Positions 17,945-25,914 of a stretch of DNA of 44,082 bases are shown here, piece by piece; within the stretch, counting starts at the first letter, position 1; each line of letters opens with the position of its first letter. The position numbers were made by a program, and so were the translations under genes. Below the pieces are notes generated by a model that saw only the letters and a program-made list of their open reading frames with translations, had not been told where the DNA came from and did no database searches. The stretch comes from JBAYSY01 sp041675885 (GTDB lineage Bacteria; Pseudomonadota; Alphaproteobacteria; Rhodobacterales; Rhodobacteraceae): positions 1 to 44,082 of the forward strand of contig JBAYSY010000027.1 in assembly GCA_041675885.1 (NCBI GenBank). The letters run 5' to 3'.

Positions 17945-19339
17945 TCAGAAATGCAGCGCGCGGCCGTAGGCGTCCAGCACCGATTCGTGCATCATCTCCG
18001 ACAGCGTGGGGTGCGGGAACACGGTTTCCATCAGTTCCGCCTCGGTCGTCTCCAGCGTCCGGCCGACCACATAGCCTTGGATCAGCTCGGTCACCTCGGC
18101 GCCGACCATATGCGCGCCCAGCAGCTCGCCGGTCTTCGCGTCGAACACGGTCTTGACCAGCCCCTCGGGCTCGCCCAGCGCGATGGCCTTGCCGTTGCCG
18201 ATGAAGGGGAAGCGGCCGACCCGCACCTCATGGCCCGCCTCTTTCGCCTTCGCCTCGGTCAGCCCGACCGAAGCGACCTGCGGGTGGCAATAGGTGCAGC
18301 CGGCGATGGAACCCGGCTTGACCGGGTGCGGATGCAGGCCCGCCACCAGTTCCGCCACCATCACGCCCTCATGGCTGGCCTTGTGCGCCAGCCAGGGCGC
18401 GCCCGCGATATCGCCGATGGCGAAAAGCCCCTCGACCCCGGTGCGGCAATACTCATCCGTCACCACATGGGTACGGTCCACCTTGACGCCGAGGCCCTCC
18501 AGCCCCAGCCCCTCGGTATTGCCGACGATGCCGACCGCGGAAATCACCGTGTCGAACACGCGGGTCTCGGTCTTGCCGCCCGCCTCGATATGCGCGGTCA
18601 CTTTCCCCTTCGCCCGGTCCAGCTTCTTCACCGTCGCCTTCTCAAGGATGGTCATGCCCTGTTTGACGAACTGCTTCTTCGCAAGTGCCGAGATCTCGGC
18701 GTCCTCGACCGGCAGGATGCGGTCCATCACCTCGACCACGGTGGTTTTCGCGCCCAACGTATTATAGAAGCTGGCGAATTCGATGCCGATGGCGCCGGAG
18801 CCGATCACCAGAAGTTCCCTCGGCATGTGCTTCGGTTGCAGCGCGTGCTTGTAGGTCCAGACCAGATCGCCGTCGGCCTCCAGCCCCGGCAGTTCCCGCG
18901 CCCTTGCGCCGGTGGCCAGCACGATGGCGGGGGCGGTCAGATCCTCGGTGCCCTTGTCGGTCCTGACCGAGACCTTGCCCCTGGCGGGCAGCGTGGCTTC
19001 GCCCATGAAGACCGTGATCCTATTCTTCTTCATCAGATGGCCGATGCCGCCCGACAACTGCTTCGCCACCCCGCGCGAGCGCGCCACCACCGCGTCGAGA
19101 TCGTAGCCGATCCCGTCCGCCTTCAGCCCGAACTCCTTGGCGCGGTGCATGAGGTGGAACACCTCGGACGAACGCAAGAGCGCCTTGGTCGGGATGCAGC
19201 CCCAGTTCAGGCAGATGCCGCCCAGGTGCTCGCGCTCGACGATGGCGACGTTCAACCCCAGTTGCGCCCCCCTTATCGCGGCCACATAGCCGCCCGGACC
19301 CGCGCCGATCACGATCATGTCGTAGGCTTTGGCAGCCAT
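17945..19339 (-). CDS. lpdA: Dihydrolipoyl dehydrogenase (E3)
   Basis: This flavoprotein reoxidises the lipoyl groups of 2-oxoacid dehydrogenase complexes or the glycine cleavage system with NAD. The 464-residue protein has the FAD fold DMIVIGAGPGGYVAA (7-21). The redox disulfide is in GGICLNWGCIPTKAL, and the NAD fold is LLVIGSGAIGIEFASF. The central FAD motif is GLFAIGDIAG, and the C-terminal His-Glu pair is in FPHPTLSEMM. A GGGAGGGG ribosome site stands before the ATG at 19339. No E1 or E2 gene is adjacent, so it may serve several complexes. Mercuric and glutathione reductases share the fold, but the CLNWGC spacing is that of E3. Confidence 0.95.
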   Translation of the reverse strand: MAAKAYDMIVIGAGPGGYVAAIRGAQLGLNVAIVEREHLGGICLNWGCIPTKALLRSSEVFHLMHRAKEFGLKADGIGYDLDAVVARSRGVAKQLSGGIGHLMKKNRITVFMGEATLPARGKVSVRTDKGTEDLTAPAIVLATGARARELPGLEADGDLVWTYKHALQPKHMPRELLVIGSGAIGIEFASFYNTLGAKTTVVEVMDRILPVEDAEISALAKKQFVKQGMTILEKATVKKLDRAKGKVTAHIEAGGKTETRVFDTVISAVGIVGNTEGLGLEGLGVKVDRTHVVTDEYCRTGVEGLFAIGDIAGAPWLAHKASHEGVMVAELVAGLHPHPVKPGSIAGCTYCHPQVASVGLTEAKAKEAGHEVRVGRFPFIGNGKAIALGEPEGLVKTVFDAKTGELLGAHMVGAEVTELIQGYVVGRTLETTEAELMETVFPHPTLSEMMHESVLDAYGRALHF

Positions 19340-19355
19340 GTCTCCCCTCCCTGCG

Positions 19356-19388
19356 AAAAGTGGTTTACCGTTAAACTATTTTCGAAAA
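19356..19388. promoter_or_regulatory. Palindromes upstream of lpdA, candidate operator
   Basis: GTTTA-CCGT-TAAAC (19363-19376) is a clean inverted repeat whose flanks AAAA (19356-19359) and TTTT (19379-19382) extend the symmetry. A second perfect palindrome, TTTTCGAAAA (19379-19388), adjoins it. They are 17 to 49 bases before the lpdA start codon, in an otherwise GC-rich region. The regulator is not identifiable. Confidence 0.4.
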
Positions 19389-19437
19389 CCGCGCAATGAC
19401 GCCACGGAAAAGACGCCATGCGCCGGATGCATGGCCG

Positions 19438-20013
19438 TCAGCGGGCCTTCAGTTCCTCGACCACCGACATATAGCCGCCACCGGACAGGAAGTCCGCCTC
19501 CTCCGCCGTGGTCTCGCGGCCCAGCGCGTCGTTGCGGTAGGGAAAGCGGCCGAAGCGCCGGATCACCTCGGCATGGGCATGGGCGTGCAGCAGGTTGTCG
19601 GCCCCGGTTTCCGGCATCCGCCCTGTGAACAGGCGGATACATTCCTCCTGATCGGCAAGCGCCTCGGAATGCATGTAGGGCAGGTAGAAGAACTGCCGTT
19701 CGGGTTCGGGCACGCCCATGTCCCAGCCCTCGGCGACCGCGCGTTTCGCCGCCGCCAGCGCAGCCGCGTCGGTGGCGAAGGAATCGCCCGAGCCGCGCCA
19801 CATGTTGCGCGGATACTGGTCGGTCAGGATCAGGAAGGCGAGGCAGCCTTCGGCACCGTCGAGCCAGTGGTCGAACGCCCCTGCCCGCGCGCGCGCCCAG
19901 GCACCGCCGAACCGGGCCCGGATATCGGCGTCCAGCGCCTCGCCCCCGGCATACCAGCCCTCGGGCCCGAGTTCCCGGAGCCAGTGGTCGAGGATCGCTT
20001 CGCGGATGGTCAT
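19438..20013 (-). CDS. DUF924 family protein
   Basis: This 191-residue protein matches the DUF924 family, which has an all-helical, tetratricopeptide-like fold and no established biochemical function. Family hallmarks seen are ILDHWLRELGPEGWY at the N-terminus and a central LILTDQYPRNMWRG motif. FYLPYMHSEALADQEECIRLF and HAEVIRRFGRFPYRN follow, the most conserved segments of the family. The ATG at 20013 has AGGGGGA 7 bases upstream; the frame's extension to 20157 reads through a REP palindrome and is not coding. It precedes lpdA on the same strand with a 98-base gap containing the lpdA palindromes, so separate promoters are likely. Confidence 0.87.
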   Translation of the reverse strand: MTIREAILDHWLRELGPEGWYAGGEALDADIRARFGGAWARARAGAFDHWLDGAEGCLAFLILTDQYPRNMWRGSGDSFATDAAALAAAKRAVAEGWDMGVPEPERQFFYLPYMHSEALADQEECIRLFTGRMPETGADNLLHAHAHAEVIRRFGRFPYRNDALGRETTAEEADFLSGGGYMSVVEELKAR

Positions 20014-20092
20014 TGCATTTCCCCCTGTCGCAACGGCCCGAGGGTGCCAGCTTTCGCCCGGGTCCGCAATGCGGGGGGCACCCGGGGGTGAT

Positions 20093-20148
20093 GGTGCGCT
20101 GAAGCGCACCCTACGGTGGCGGCCGCGCAGGGTGCGCTTCAGCGCACC
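20093..20148. repeat. REP-like palindromes, facing pair (copies 2 and 3)
   Basis: GGTGCGCTGAAGCGCACC at 20093-20110, followed by CTACGG, faces a reversed copy, GGTGCGCTTCAGCGCACC, at 20131-20148. Each can fold alone, and together they can form a cruciform or long hairpin. The pair occupies the spacer between hutC and the DUF924 gene. Confidence 0.7.
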
Positions 20149-20160
20149 ACCCGCCACCGC

Positions 20161-20856
20161 TCAGATCGCCGTCACCATCCGGTGCCCCGGCGCATAGACC
20201 AGCCGCACCGCGGTAATGGGCAGCATCCCCGCCCAGGTGGTGCGCTCGGCCCCGAACAGCGCCGCGCCGGGGGGGCAGCCCAGCAGCCCGGCAAGCCCGG
20301 CATCGGCCGGCAGTGCGAAGAACTCGATCCCGCCGCTGGAGAAGGCGGTGTTGCGCACCAGCCATTCATTCGCGCTCATCGCCGCGAAATCGGCAGTGTC
20401 GAGGTCCGGCACCGCCGCCGGGTTGATCCAGCGGTCCTCGACGCACCAGGGCGCGCCATCCGCCAGATGCAGCGCCCGCACATGCAAAAGCCGCGCCCGC
20501 GGCCCCAGCCGCAGCACCGCACGCACGGGTTCCGGCGGAACACCCGTGGCCACCTCCAGCAGCCGGTAGCCGTAGGCCTTGCCCCGGCCCTCGATATCGT
20601 GGCGGATGATCGGCACCTCGAAAGTGGCCTTGCGCACCGGGTTCACCGGCACCCGCGTCCCGGCCTTGCGCCGCCGTTCCAGAAGCCCCGCCGCCGCAAG
20701 TTCGCGCAGCGCCCGGTTCACCGTCGCGCGGGCACAGCCGAATTCGGCGGCAAGATCGGCCTCGTTCGGGATCATGCTGCCGGGCGGCCATTCGCGGTCG
20801 CGGATCCGGCGCAGCGCCTCGGCCTGCACCGATTGCCAGGTGACGGGCTGCACCAT
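20161..20856 (-). CDS. hutC: Histidine utilisation repressor, GntR/HutC family
   Basis: HutC represses hut genes until urocanate binds. The 231-residue protein has a GntR winged helix (QSVQAEALRRIRDREWPPGS, then FGCARATVNRALRELAAAGLLERRRKAGTRV shortened) in residues 5-65. A UTRA effector domain follows from about 80 onward. The ATG at 20856 starts two bases after the hutF stop, so it is translationally coupled to hutF; the frame open to 21003 is within hutF. The only visible ribosome site is weak. Placement with hutF, divergent from hutIHGU, makes the histidine role near certain. Its probable binding site is the palindrome at 22254-22267. Confidence 0.92.
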   Translation of the reverse strand: MVQPVTWQSVQAEALRRIRDREWPPGSMIPNEADLAAEFGCARATVNRALRELAAAGLLERRRKAGTRVPVNPVRKATFEVPIIRHDIEGRGKAYGYRLLEVATGVPPEPVRAVLRLGPRARLLHVRALHLADGAPWCVEDRWINPAAVPDLDTADFAAMSANEWLVRNTAFSSGGIEFFALPADAGLAGLLGCPPGAALFGAERTTWAGMLPITAVRLVYAPGHRMVTAI

Positions 20857-20858
20857 GG

Positions 20859-22226
20859 TCACATCGCATCCTTCAGGCGGCCCAGCGTCCCGGCATAGCG
20901 CGCGGTGATCGCCTCTCGCGCATGGTGGCGCCCCTCGCGCACCAGATGCCGCCCGGCCGACCAGACATCGCGCACCATCCGGTCGTCGCCCGCGAAAATC
21001 CATGTATCGAGCACGGTATCGCCGCGCTTGCCCACAAGGTCCACCGCCGCGCCGTCAAGCGCCACCAGATCGGCCAGCATCCCGCGCGCGATGGCGCCCG
21101 AGGCCCGGCCCGCCGCCTGCGCGCCGCCCTCGGCCACGGCATCGAACAACACCCGGCCGGTGGACCGCTCCGGCTCGGCCAGCACCGCCCGCGCCCGGTC
21201 GCGCAGCCGCTGGGAATATTCCAGCGTGCGCAACTCCTCGGCCAGCGCGATGCGGATGTTGCTGTCCGATCCCACACCGAAGCGCCCCCCCGCCGCGCGC
21301 CAGCCGGTGCCGTCGAAGATGCCGTCGCCAAGACTCGATTCGGTGATAGGGCAAAGCCCGGCCACCGCGCCGGTCCGCGCCAGCGCCGCGGTCTCGGCAG
21401 GCAGCATCTGGGTGGCGTGGATCAGGCACCAGCGGCGGTCCACCTGCGCATTGGCCAGCAGCCATTCGACCGGACGCGCGCCGTGATGGGCCAGCACCTC
21501 CTCGACCTCTCCCACCTGTTCGGCCAGATGGATATGCAGCGGCGCATGGGGCCGCAGCCCGGCGGCGATGGCCAGCCCCTCCGGGCTGACCGCACGCAGC
21601 GAATGGGGCGCGATACCCAGCCGCGCATCGGCGGGCAGCGCGCGCAACGCCACTTCCGCCCCCTCGACCAGATCCGCGAACCGCTCCGGGTCGTTGCCGA
21701 AGCGGTTCTGCCCCGGCCCCAGTTCCCGCCCGTCGCAGCCACCGTATTGGTAAAGCACCGGCAGCAACGTCAGCCCGATGCCGGTCTGCCCCGCCGCCGC
21801 CGCGATCCGGGCCGAAAGTTCGGCGATATTGTCATAGGGCACCCCGCGCGGCTGGTGGTGCAGGTAGTGGAACTCCGCCACCGCCGCATAGCCCGCCTCC
21901 AGCATCTGCATCTGCACGAATGCCGTGATCGCCTCGACATCCCCGGGGGTAAGCTGGTCGAGGAACCGATACATCAACTGCCGCCATGTCCAGAACGAAT
22001 CGCGCGGGTCCGGGCCGCGCCGCTCGCTCAGGCCCGCCATCGCCCGCTGGAAGGCGTGGGAATGCAGGTTCACGGGCGCGGGCAGCAGCACCGCCACCCG
22101 ATGCGCGCCTTCGGGCGCGGGCTCCTGCGCCAGCCGGGCGATGCGGCCATCAGGGCCGATCCCGACCGTCAGCCCCTCGACCCAGCCTTCCGCCGTCAGC
22201 GCCTGCTCCGCCCGGATCACCTGCAT
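20859..22226 (-). CDS. hutF: Formimidoylglutamate deiminase
   Basis: HutF removes ammonia from N-formimino-L-glutamate to give N-formylglutamate, which HutG then cleaves; this is the five-step histidine route. The 455-residue protein is an amidohydrolase with metal ligands in PVNLHSHAFQRAMAG (His55, His57). GIAPHSLRAVSPEGL, LHIHLAEQVGEVEE, CLIHATQM and the late aspartate in FGVGSDSNIRI complete the metal and substrate site. Length fits the family. The ATG at 22226 has GGGAGGA 5 bases upstream. It shares a 68-base divergent promoter region with hutI. Guanine deaminases are relatives, but gene context decides. Confidence 0.95.
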   Translation of the reverse strand: MQVIRAEQALTAEGWVEGLTVGIGPDGRIARLAQEPAPEGAHRVAVLLPAPVNLHSHAFQRAMAGLSERRGPDPRDSFWTWRQLMYRFLDQLTPGDVEAITAFVQMQMLEAGYAAVAEFHYLHHQPRGVPYDNIAELSARIAAAAGQTGIGLTLLPVLYQYGGCDGRELGPGQNRFGNDPERFADLVEGAEVALRALPADARLGIAPHSLRAVSPEGLAIAAGLRPHAPLHIHLAEQVGEVEEVLAHHGARPVEWLLANAQVDRRWCLIHATQMLPAETAALARTGAVAGLCPITESSLGDGIFDGTGWRAAGGRFGVGSDSNIRIALAEELRTLEYSQRLRDRARAVLAEPERSTGRVLFDAVAEGGAQAAGRASGAIARGMLADLVALDGAAVDLVGKRGDTVLDTWIFAGDDRMVRDVWSAGRHLVREGRHHAREAITARYAGTLGRLKDAM

Positions 22227-22240
22227 CGTGTCCTCCCCGA

Positions 22241-22278
22241 TTGACAGCGATAATATGTGCATACATAATAGCGGGCAA
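22241..22278. promoter_or_regulatory. Divergent hut promoters with an embedded HutC-like operator
   Basis: For hutI, TTGACA (22241-22246), 17 bp and CATAAT (22264-22269) form a near-consensus promoter. For hutF, the minus strand offers TTGCCC (22278-22273), 17 bp and TATTAT (22255-22250). The perfect palindrome TATGT-GCAT-ACATA (22254-22267) lies inside both, so one bound repressor would cover both promoters. GT...AC half-sites are usual for GntR/HutC regulators. Confidence 0.7.
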
Positions 22279-22294
22279 CGAGGGGGAATCAAGC

Positions 22295-23506
22295 ATGGAA
22301 TTACCGGGGCCGACCGTTCTGACCGAAGCGCGCCTGGTGACGCTGGCGGGCGATGCGGGGCATGAGGTGCTGGACCGGGGCGCGGTGGCGCTCTCCGGCG
22401 GCCGCATCCGCTGGGCGGGGCCTCTGGCCGATCTGCCGGGCGACTACGCGGGCTGGGAGCGGCACGGGCTCGAAGGCCGTCTCGTCACCCCCGCGCCCAT
22501 CGACTGCCACACCCATATCGTCCACGGCGGCCACCGGGCGCGGGAATTCGCGCTGCGGCTCGAAGGCGCCAGCTATGAGGAAATCGCCCGCGCCGGGGGC
22601 GGCATCGTCTCGACCGTCTCGGCCACCCGCGGCGCCTCGGAAGACGAGCTGCTGGCGCAGGCCCTGCCCCGGCTCGACACGCTCCTGGCCGAGGGGGTGA
22701 GCTGCATCGAGGTCAAGTCGGGCTACGGCCTCGACGTGGAGACCGAGTTGCGGATGCTGCGCGTGGCCCGCCGTCTGGCGCAGGTGCGCCCGGTGCGGGT
22801 GCGCACGACCTTCCTCGGCGCCCATGCGGTGCCCGCCGAATACGCCGCCCGCGCCGACGACTATATAACCGAGATCTGCCTGCCCGCGCTCCACGCCGCC
22901 CATGCCGAAGGGCTGGTCGATGCGGTGGACGGCTTCTGCGAGGGGATCGCCTTCTCGCCCGCCCAGATCGCCCGCGTGTTCGACGCCGCGAAGGCGCTGA
23001 ACCTGCCGGTCAAGCTCCATGCCGAACAGCTTTCGCACCTGGGCGGCACAAGGCTGGCGGCGCAATATGGCGCGCTTTCGGCCGATCACGTCGAATATGC
23101 CGACGAGGCCGACGCCGCCGCGCTCGCCGCCTCCGGCACCGTCGCCGTCCTGCTCCCCGGCGCCTTCTACGCGATCCGCGAGACGCAACGGCCCCCCGTG
23201 GCCGCCTTCCGCAAGCATGGCGTGGCGATGGCACTGGCGACCGATTGCAACCCGGGGTCGTCGCCGCTGACCTCGCTCCTTCTGGCGATGAACATGGGCT
23301 GCACCCTGTTCCGCCTGACGGTGGACGAGGCCCTGCGCGGCGTGACCGTAAACGCCGCCCGCGCGCTGGGCCTGACGGACACCGGCCGGATCGCACCCGG
23401 GTTGCGCGCCGACCTCGCGGTCTGGGATGCCGAAAGCCCCGCCGAACTCGCCTATCGCTTCGGCTTCAACCCGCTTCACGCCCGCATCTTCGGAGGCCCC
23501 GAATGA
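22295..23506 (+). CDS. hutI: Imidazolonepropionase
   Basis: HutI hydrolyses imidazolone propionate to N-formimino-glutamate, third step of histidine degradation. The 403-residue amidohydrolase shows PIDCHTHIVHGGHRAREF (metal ligands His72 and His74), GGGIVSTVSATRGASEDEL and EVKSGYGLD. LKLHAEQLSHLGG-type segments and ALATDCNPGSSP supply the remaining metal and substrate contacts. The ATG at 22295 has GAGGGGGA 6 bases upstream. The long open frame from 21986 is antisense to hutF and not coding. It overlaps hutH by four bases (ATGA), so the two are coupled. Expression should start from the promoter at 22241 and be repressed by HutC. Confidence 0.95.
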   Translation: MELPGPTVLTEARLVTLAGDAGHEVLDRGAVALSGGRIRWAGPLADLPGDYAGWERHGLEGRLVTPAPIDCHTHIVHGGHRAREFALRLEGASYEEIARAGGGIVSTVSATRGASEDELLAQALPRLDTLLAEGVSCIEVKSGYGLDVETELRMLRVARRLAQVRPVRVRTTFLGAHAVPAEYAARADDYITEICLPALHAAHAEGLVDAVDGFCEGIAFSPAQIARVFDAAKALNLPVKLHAEQLSHLGGTRLAAQYGALSADHVEYADEADAAALAASGTVAVLLPGAFYAIRETQRPPVAAFRKHGVAMALATDCNPGSSPLTSLLLAMNMGCTLFRLTVDEALRGVTVNAARALGLTDTGRIAPGLRADLAVWDAESPAELAYRFGFNPLHARIFGGPE

Positions 23507-25026
23507 CCCTGACGCTCACCCCCGGCGCGGCGACGCTGGCGCAACTCGAAACCCTGTGGCGCGAGGGGGTGCCCGCCCGGCTCGATCCCGCCGCCCGGCC
23601 CCGGATCGAGGCGGCGGCGGCAGAGGTCGCCAAGGCGGCGGCGGGCGAGGCGGCGGTCTACGGCGTCAACACCGGCTTCGGCAAGCTGGCCTCGGTGAAG
23701 ATCGCGCCCGAGGACACCGCGACCCTGCAACGCAACCTGATCCTGTCGCATTGCTGCGGCGTCGGCGAGGCGCTGGACGTGCCGACCACCCGCCTCATGA
23801 TGGCGCTCAAGCTCCTCAGCCTCGGTCGCGGCGCCTCCGGCGTGCGATGGGAGGTGATCGCGCTGATCGAGGCGATGCTGGCCGCCGGCGTCACCCCCGT
23901 GGTGCCCGCGCAGGGCTCGGTCGGCGCCTCGGGCGACCTCGCGCCGCTCGCCCATATGACGGCGGGGATGATCGGCGCGGGCGAGGCCGACTACAACGGC
24001 CAGCGGCTGCCGGGGGCCGAGGCGCTGGCAAAGGCGGGCCTGACCCCCGTCATCCTCGGCCCGAAAGAAGGGCTGGGCCTGATCAACGGCACCCAGTTTT
24101 CCACCGCGCTGGCGCTCGCCGGGCTGTTCGACGGCTGGCGCAACGCCGCCGCCGCGCTGATCACGGCCAGCCTTTCGACCGACGCCATCATGGGCTCCAC
24201 CGCCCCCCTGCAACCCGAAATCCACAGCCTGCGCGGCCATCGCGGCCAGATCGAGGTGGCCGAGCGGATGCGCGCCATCATGCAGGGCTCGGAAATCCGC
24301 GAAAGCCACCGCGAGGGCGACAGCCGCGTGCAGGACCCCTATTGCATCCGCTGCCAGCCGCAGGTTGCGGGCGCGGCGGTCGATCTGCTGCGCTTCGCCG
24401 GGACCACGCTGGAGACCGAGGCCAACGCCGTCACCGACAACCCCTTGGTGCTGGGGGAGGGCCGGATCGTCTCGGGCGGCAATTTCCATGCCGAACCCGT
24501 GGCTTTCGCCGCCGACCTGATCGCGCTGGCGCTGGCCGAGATCGGCGCCATCGCCCAGCGCCGGGTGGCGCTGATGGTCGATCCCACGCTCAGCCACGAC
24601 CTGCCGCCCTTCCTCACCCCCGACCCCGGCCTCAACTCCGGCTACATGATCGCCGAGGTGACCACCGCCGCGCTGATGAGCGAGAACAAGCACCTCGCCA
24701 ACCCCTGCTCGACCGACTCGACGCCGACCTCCGCCAATCAGGAGGATCACGTCTCCATGGCCGCCCATGGCGCCCGCCGCCTCGGCCGGATGAACGCCAA
24801 CCTCTCGGTGATCCTCGGGGTCGAGGCGCTCTGCGCGGCGCAGGGGGTGGAGTTCCGCGCGCCGCTGGCCACCTCGCCCGCGCTGCAAGCGGTGCTGGCC
24901 GCGATCCGCGTCGCCTGCCCGGCGCTCACCCAGGACCGCTATCTCGCCCCGGACATCGAATCCGCCGCCGCGCTGGTCCGGGAAAACCGCCTCGCCCAAG
25001 CCGCCGGAATGGAGTTTTCGCTGTGA
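23503..25026 (+). CDS. hutH: Histidine ammonia-lyase
   Basis: HutH deaminates L-histidine to urocanate, the committed step. The 507-residue protein contains the Ala-Ser-Gly triad (residues 142-144, in GSVGASGDLAPLAH) that cyclises into the MIO electrophile, at the same numbering as well-known bacterial histidases. Also present are YGVNTGFGKLAS near residue 53, QDPYCIRCQPQV, and NPCSTDSTPTSANQEDHVSM towards the C-terminus. The ATG overlaps the hutI stop as ATGA. Tyrosine or phenylalanine ammonia-lyases share the triad, but the hut context and length fix the assignment. A gene-end type repeat follows directly after its stop. Confidence 0.96.
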   Translation: MTLTLTPGAATLAQLETLWREGVPARLDPAARPRIEAAAAEVAKAAAGEAAVYGVNTGFGKLASVKIAPEDTATLQRNLILSHCCGVGEALDVPTTRLMMALKLLSLGRGASGVRWEVIALIEAMLAAGVTPVVPAQGSVGASGDLAPLAHMTAGMIGAGEADYNGQRLPGAEALAKAGLTPVILGPKEGLGLINGTQFSTALALAGLFDGWRNAAAALITASLSTDAIMGSTAPLQPEIHSLRGHRGQIEVAERMRAIMQGSEIRESHREGDSRVQDPYCIRCQPQVAGAAVDLLRFAGTTLETEANAVTDNPLVLGEGRIVSGGNFHAEPVAFAADLIALALAEIGAIAQRRVALMVDPTLSHDLPPFLTPDPGLNSGYMIAEVTTAALMSENKHLANPCSTDSTPTSANQEDHVSMAAHGARRLGRMNANLSVILGVEALCAAQGVEFRAPLATSPALQAVLAAIRVACPALTQDRYLAPDIESAAALVRENRLAQAAGMEFSL

Positions 25027-25075
25027 TATCTTCATCTTGCCACAAATACTCCGGGGGGAGCCGCGCAGCGGCGGG
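25027..25075 (-). repeat. Gene-end motif copy plus GC hairpin, inside the hut operon
   Basis: Directly after the hutH stop the minus strand carries GGAGTATTTGTGGCAAGATGAAGAT, in two parts GGAGTATTTG and GCAAGATGAAGAT. Just beyond are GCCGCGCAGCGGC and GGGGGGCCGCGCCCCCC hairpins. In this copy the motif points against the direction of transcription of the operon. It could reduce read-through or protect the upstream mRNA; effect unknown. Confidence 0.5.
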
Positions 25076-25105
25076 GGGCCGCGCCCCCCATCCACGGGTG
25101 ACGCC

Positions 25106-25900
25106 ATGACCCCGGTCGAGGTCCATCACGGCGAAAGCCCCGTGGTGCTGGGCCTGCCACATACCGGCACCTGCCTGCCGCCCGACATCATGGCCCGGCT
25201 CAATGCCCGGGGCCAGGTGCTCTCGGATACCGACTGGCACATCCACCGGCTCTACGACGGGCTGCTGCCCGGCGCGACCACGGTGCGCGCCACCTTCCAC
25301 CGCTACGTGATCGACGCGAACCGCCCGCCCGACGGTGAAAGCCTCTATCCGGGGCAGAACACCACCGGGCTGGTGCCGCTGACCGATTTCGACGGCCGCC
25401 CGATCTGGACCCGCCCCCCCGGTGCGTCCGAGATCGAGACCCTGCGCCAAGGCTATCACGCCGCCTATCACGCCGCGCTCATGGCGGAGATGGAGCGGGT
25501 CCGCGCCCTGCACGGGGTGGCGATCCTCTACGACTGCCACTCGATCCGCTCGCGCATTCCGTTCCTGTTCGAGGGCGTTCTGCCCGACTTCAACATCGGC
25601 ACCTCAAACGGCGCTTCCTGCAACCGGCGCGTGGAAAACACTGTCGCGGAAATCTGCGCCGGGGCCGAGGGTTACACGTCGATCCTCAACGGCCGCTTCA
25701 AGGGCGGCTGGACCACCCGCCACTACGGCCGCCCCTCGACAGGCTTCCACGCGATCCAGATGGAACTGGCGCAATCCACCCATCTGGAAACCGAGACCCC
25801 GCCCTACGACTACAGCCCCGAGAAGGCCGCCCGGCTGCGGCCGATCCTCGCCGACATCCTCCACGCGCTGGCCGATCTGGCCCCCAGACTGGCCCCCTGA
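25106..25900 (+). CDS. hutG: N-formylglutamate deformylase
   Basis: This metal-dependent amidohydrolase splits N-formyl-L-glutamate into formate and glutamate, the last step of the route that uses HutF. The 264-residue protein has VVLGLPHTGTCLPPDI near the N-terminus and DTDWHIHRLYDGL. The family's CHSIRSRIPFLFEG segment (metal and substrate residues) follows, and GGWTTRHYGRPSTGFHAIQMEL lies towards the end. The start at 25106 is the only one that begins the domain properly; an in-frame alternative at 25037 would translate the repeat after hutH. The ribosome site is weak. The gene shares the operon with hutH (79-base gap) and hutU (14-base gap). Confidence 0.93.
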   Translation: MTPVEVHHGESPVVLGLPHTGTCLPPDIMARLNARGQVLSDTDWHIHRLYDGLLPGATTVRATFHRYVIDANRPPDGESLYPGQNTTGLVPLTDFDGRPIWTRPPGASEIETLRQGYHAAYHAALMAEMERVRALHGVAILYDCHSIRSRIPFLFEGVLPDFNIGTSNGASCNRRVENTVAEICAGAEGYTSILNGRFKGGWTTRHYGRPSTGFHAIQMELAQSTHLETETPPYDYSPEKAARLRPILADILHALADLAPRLAP

Positions 25901-25914
25901 CCGAAGGACCTGCC

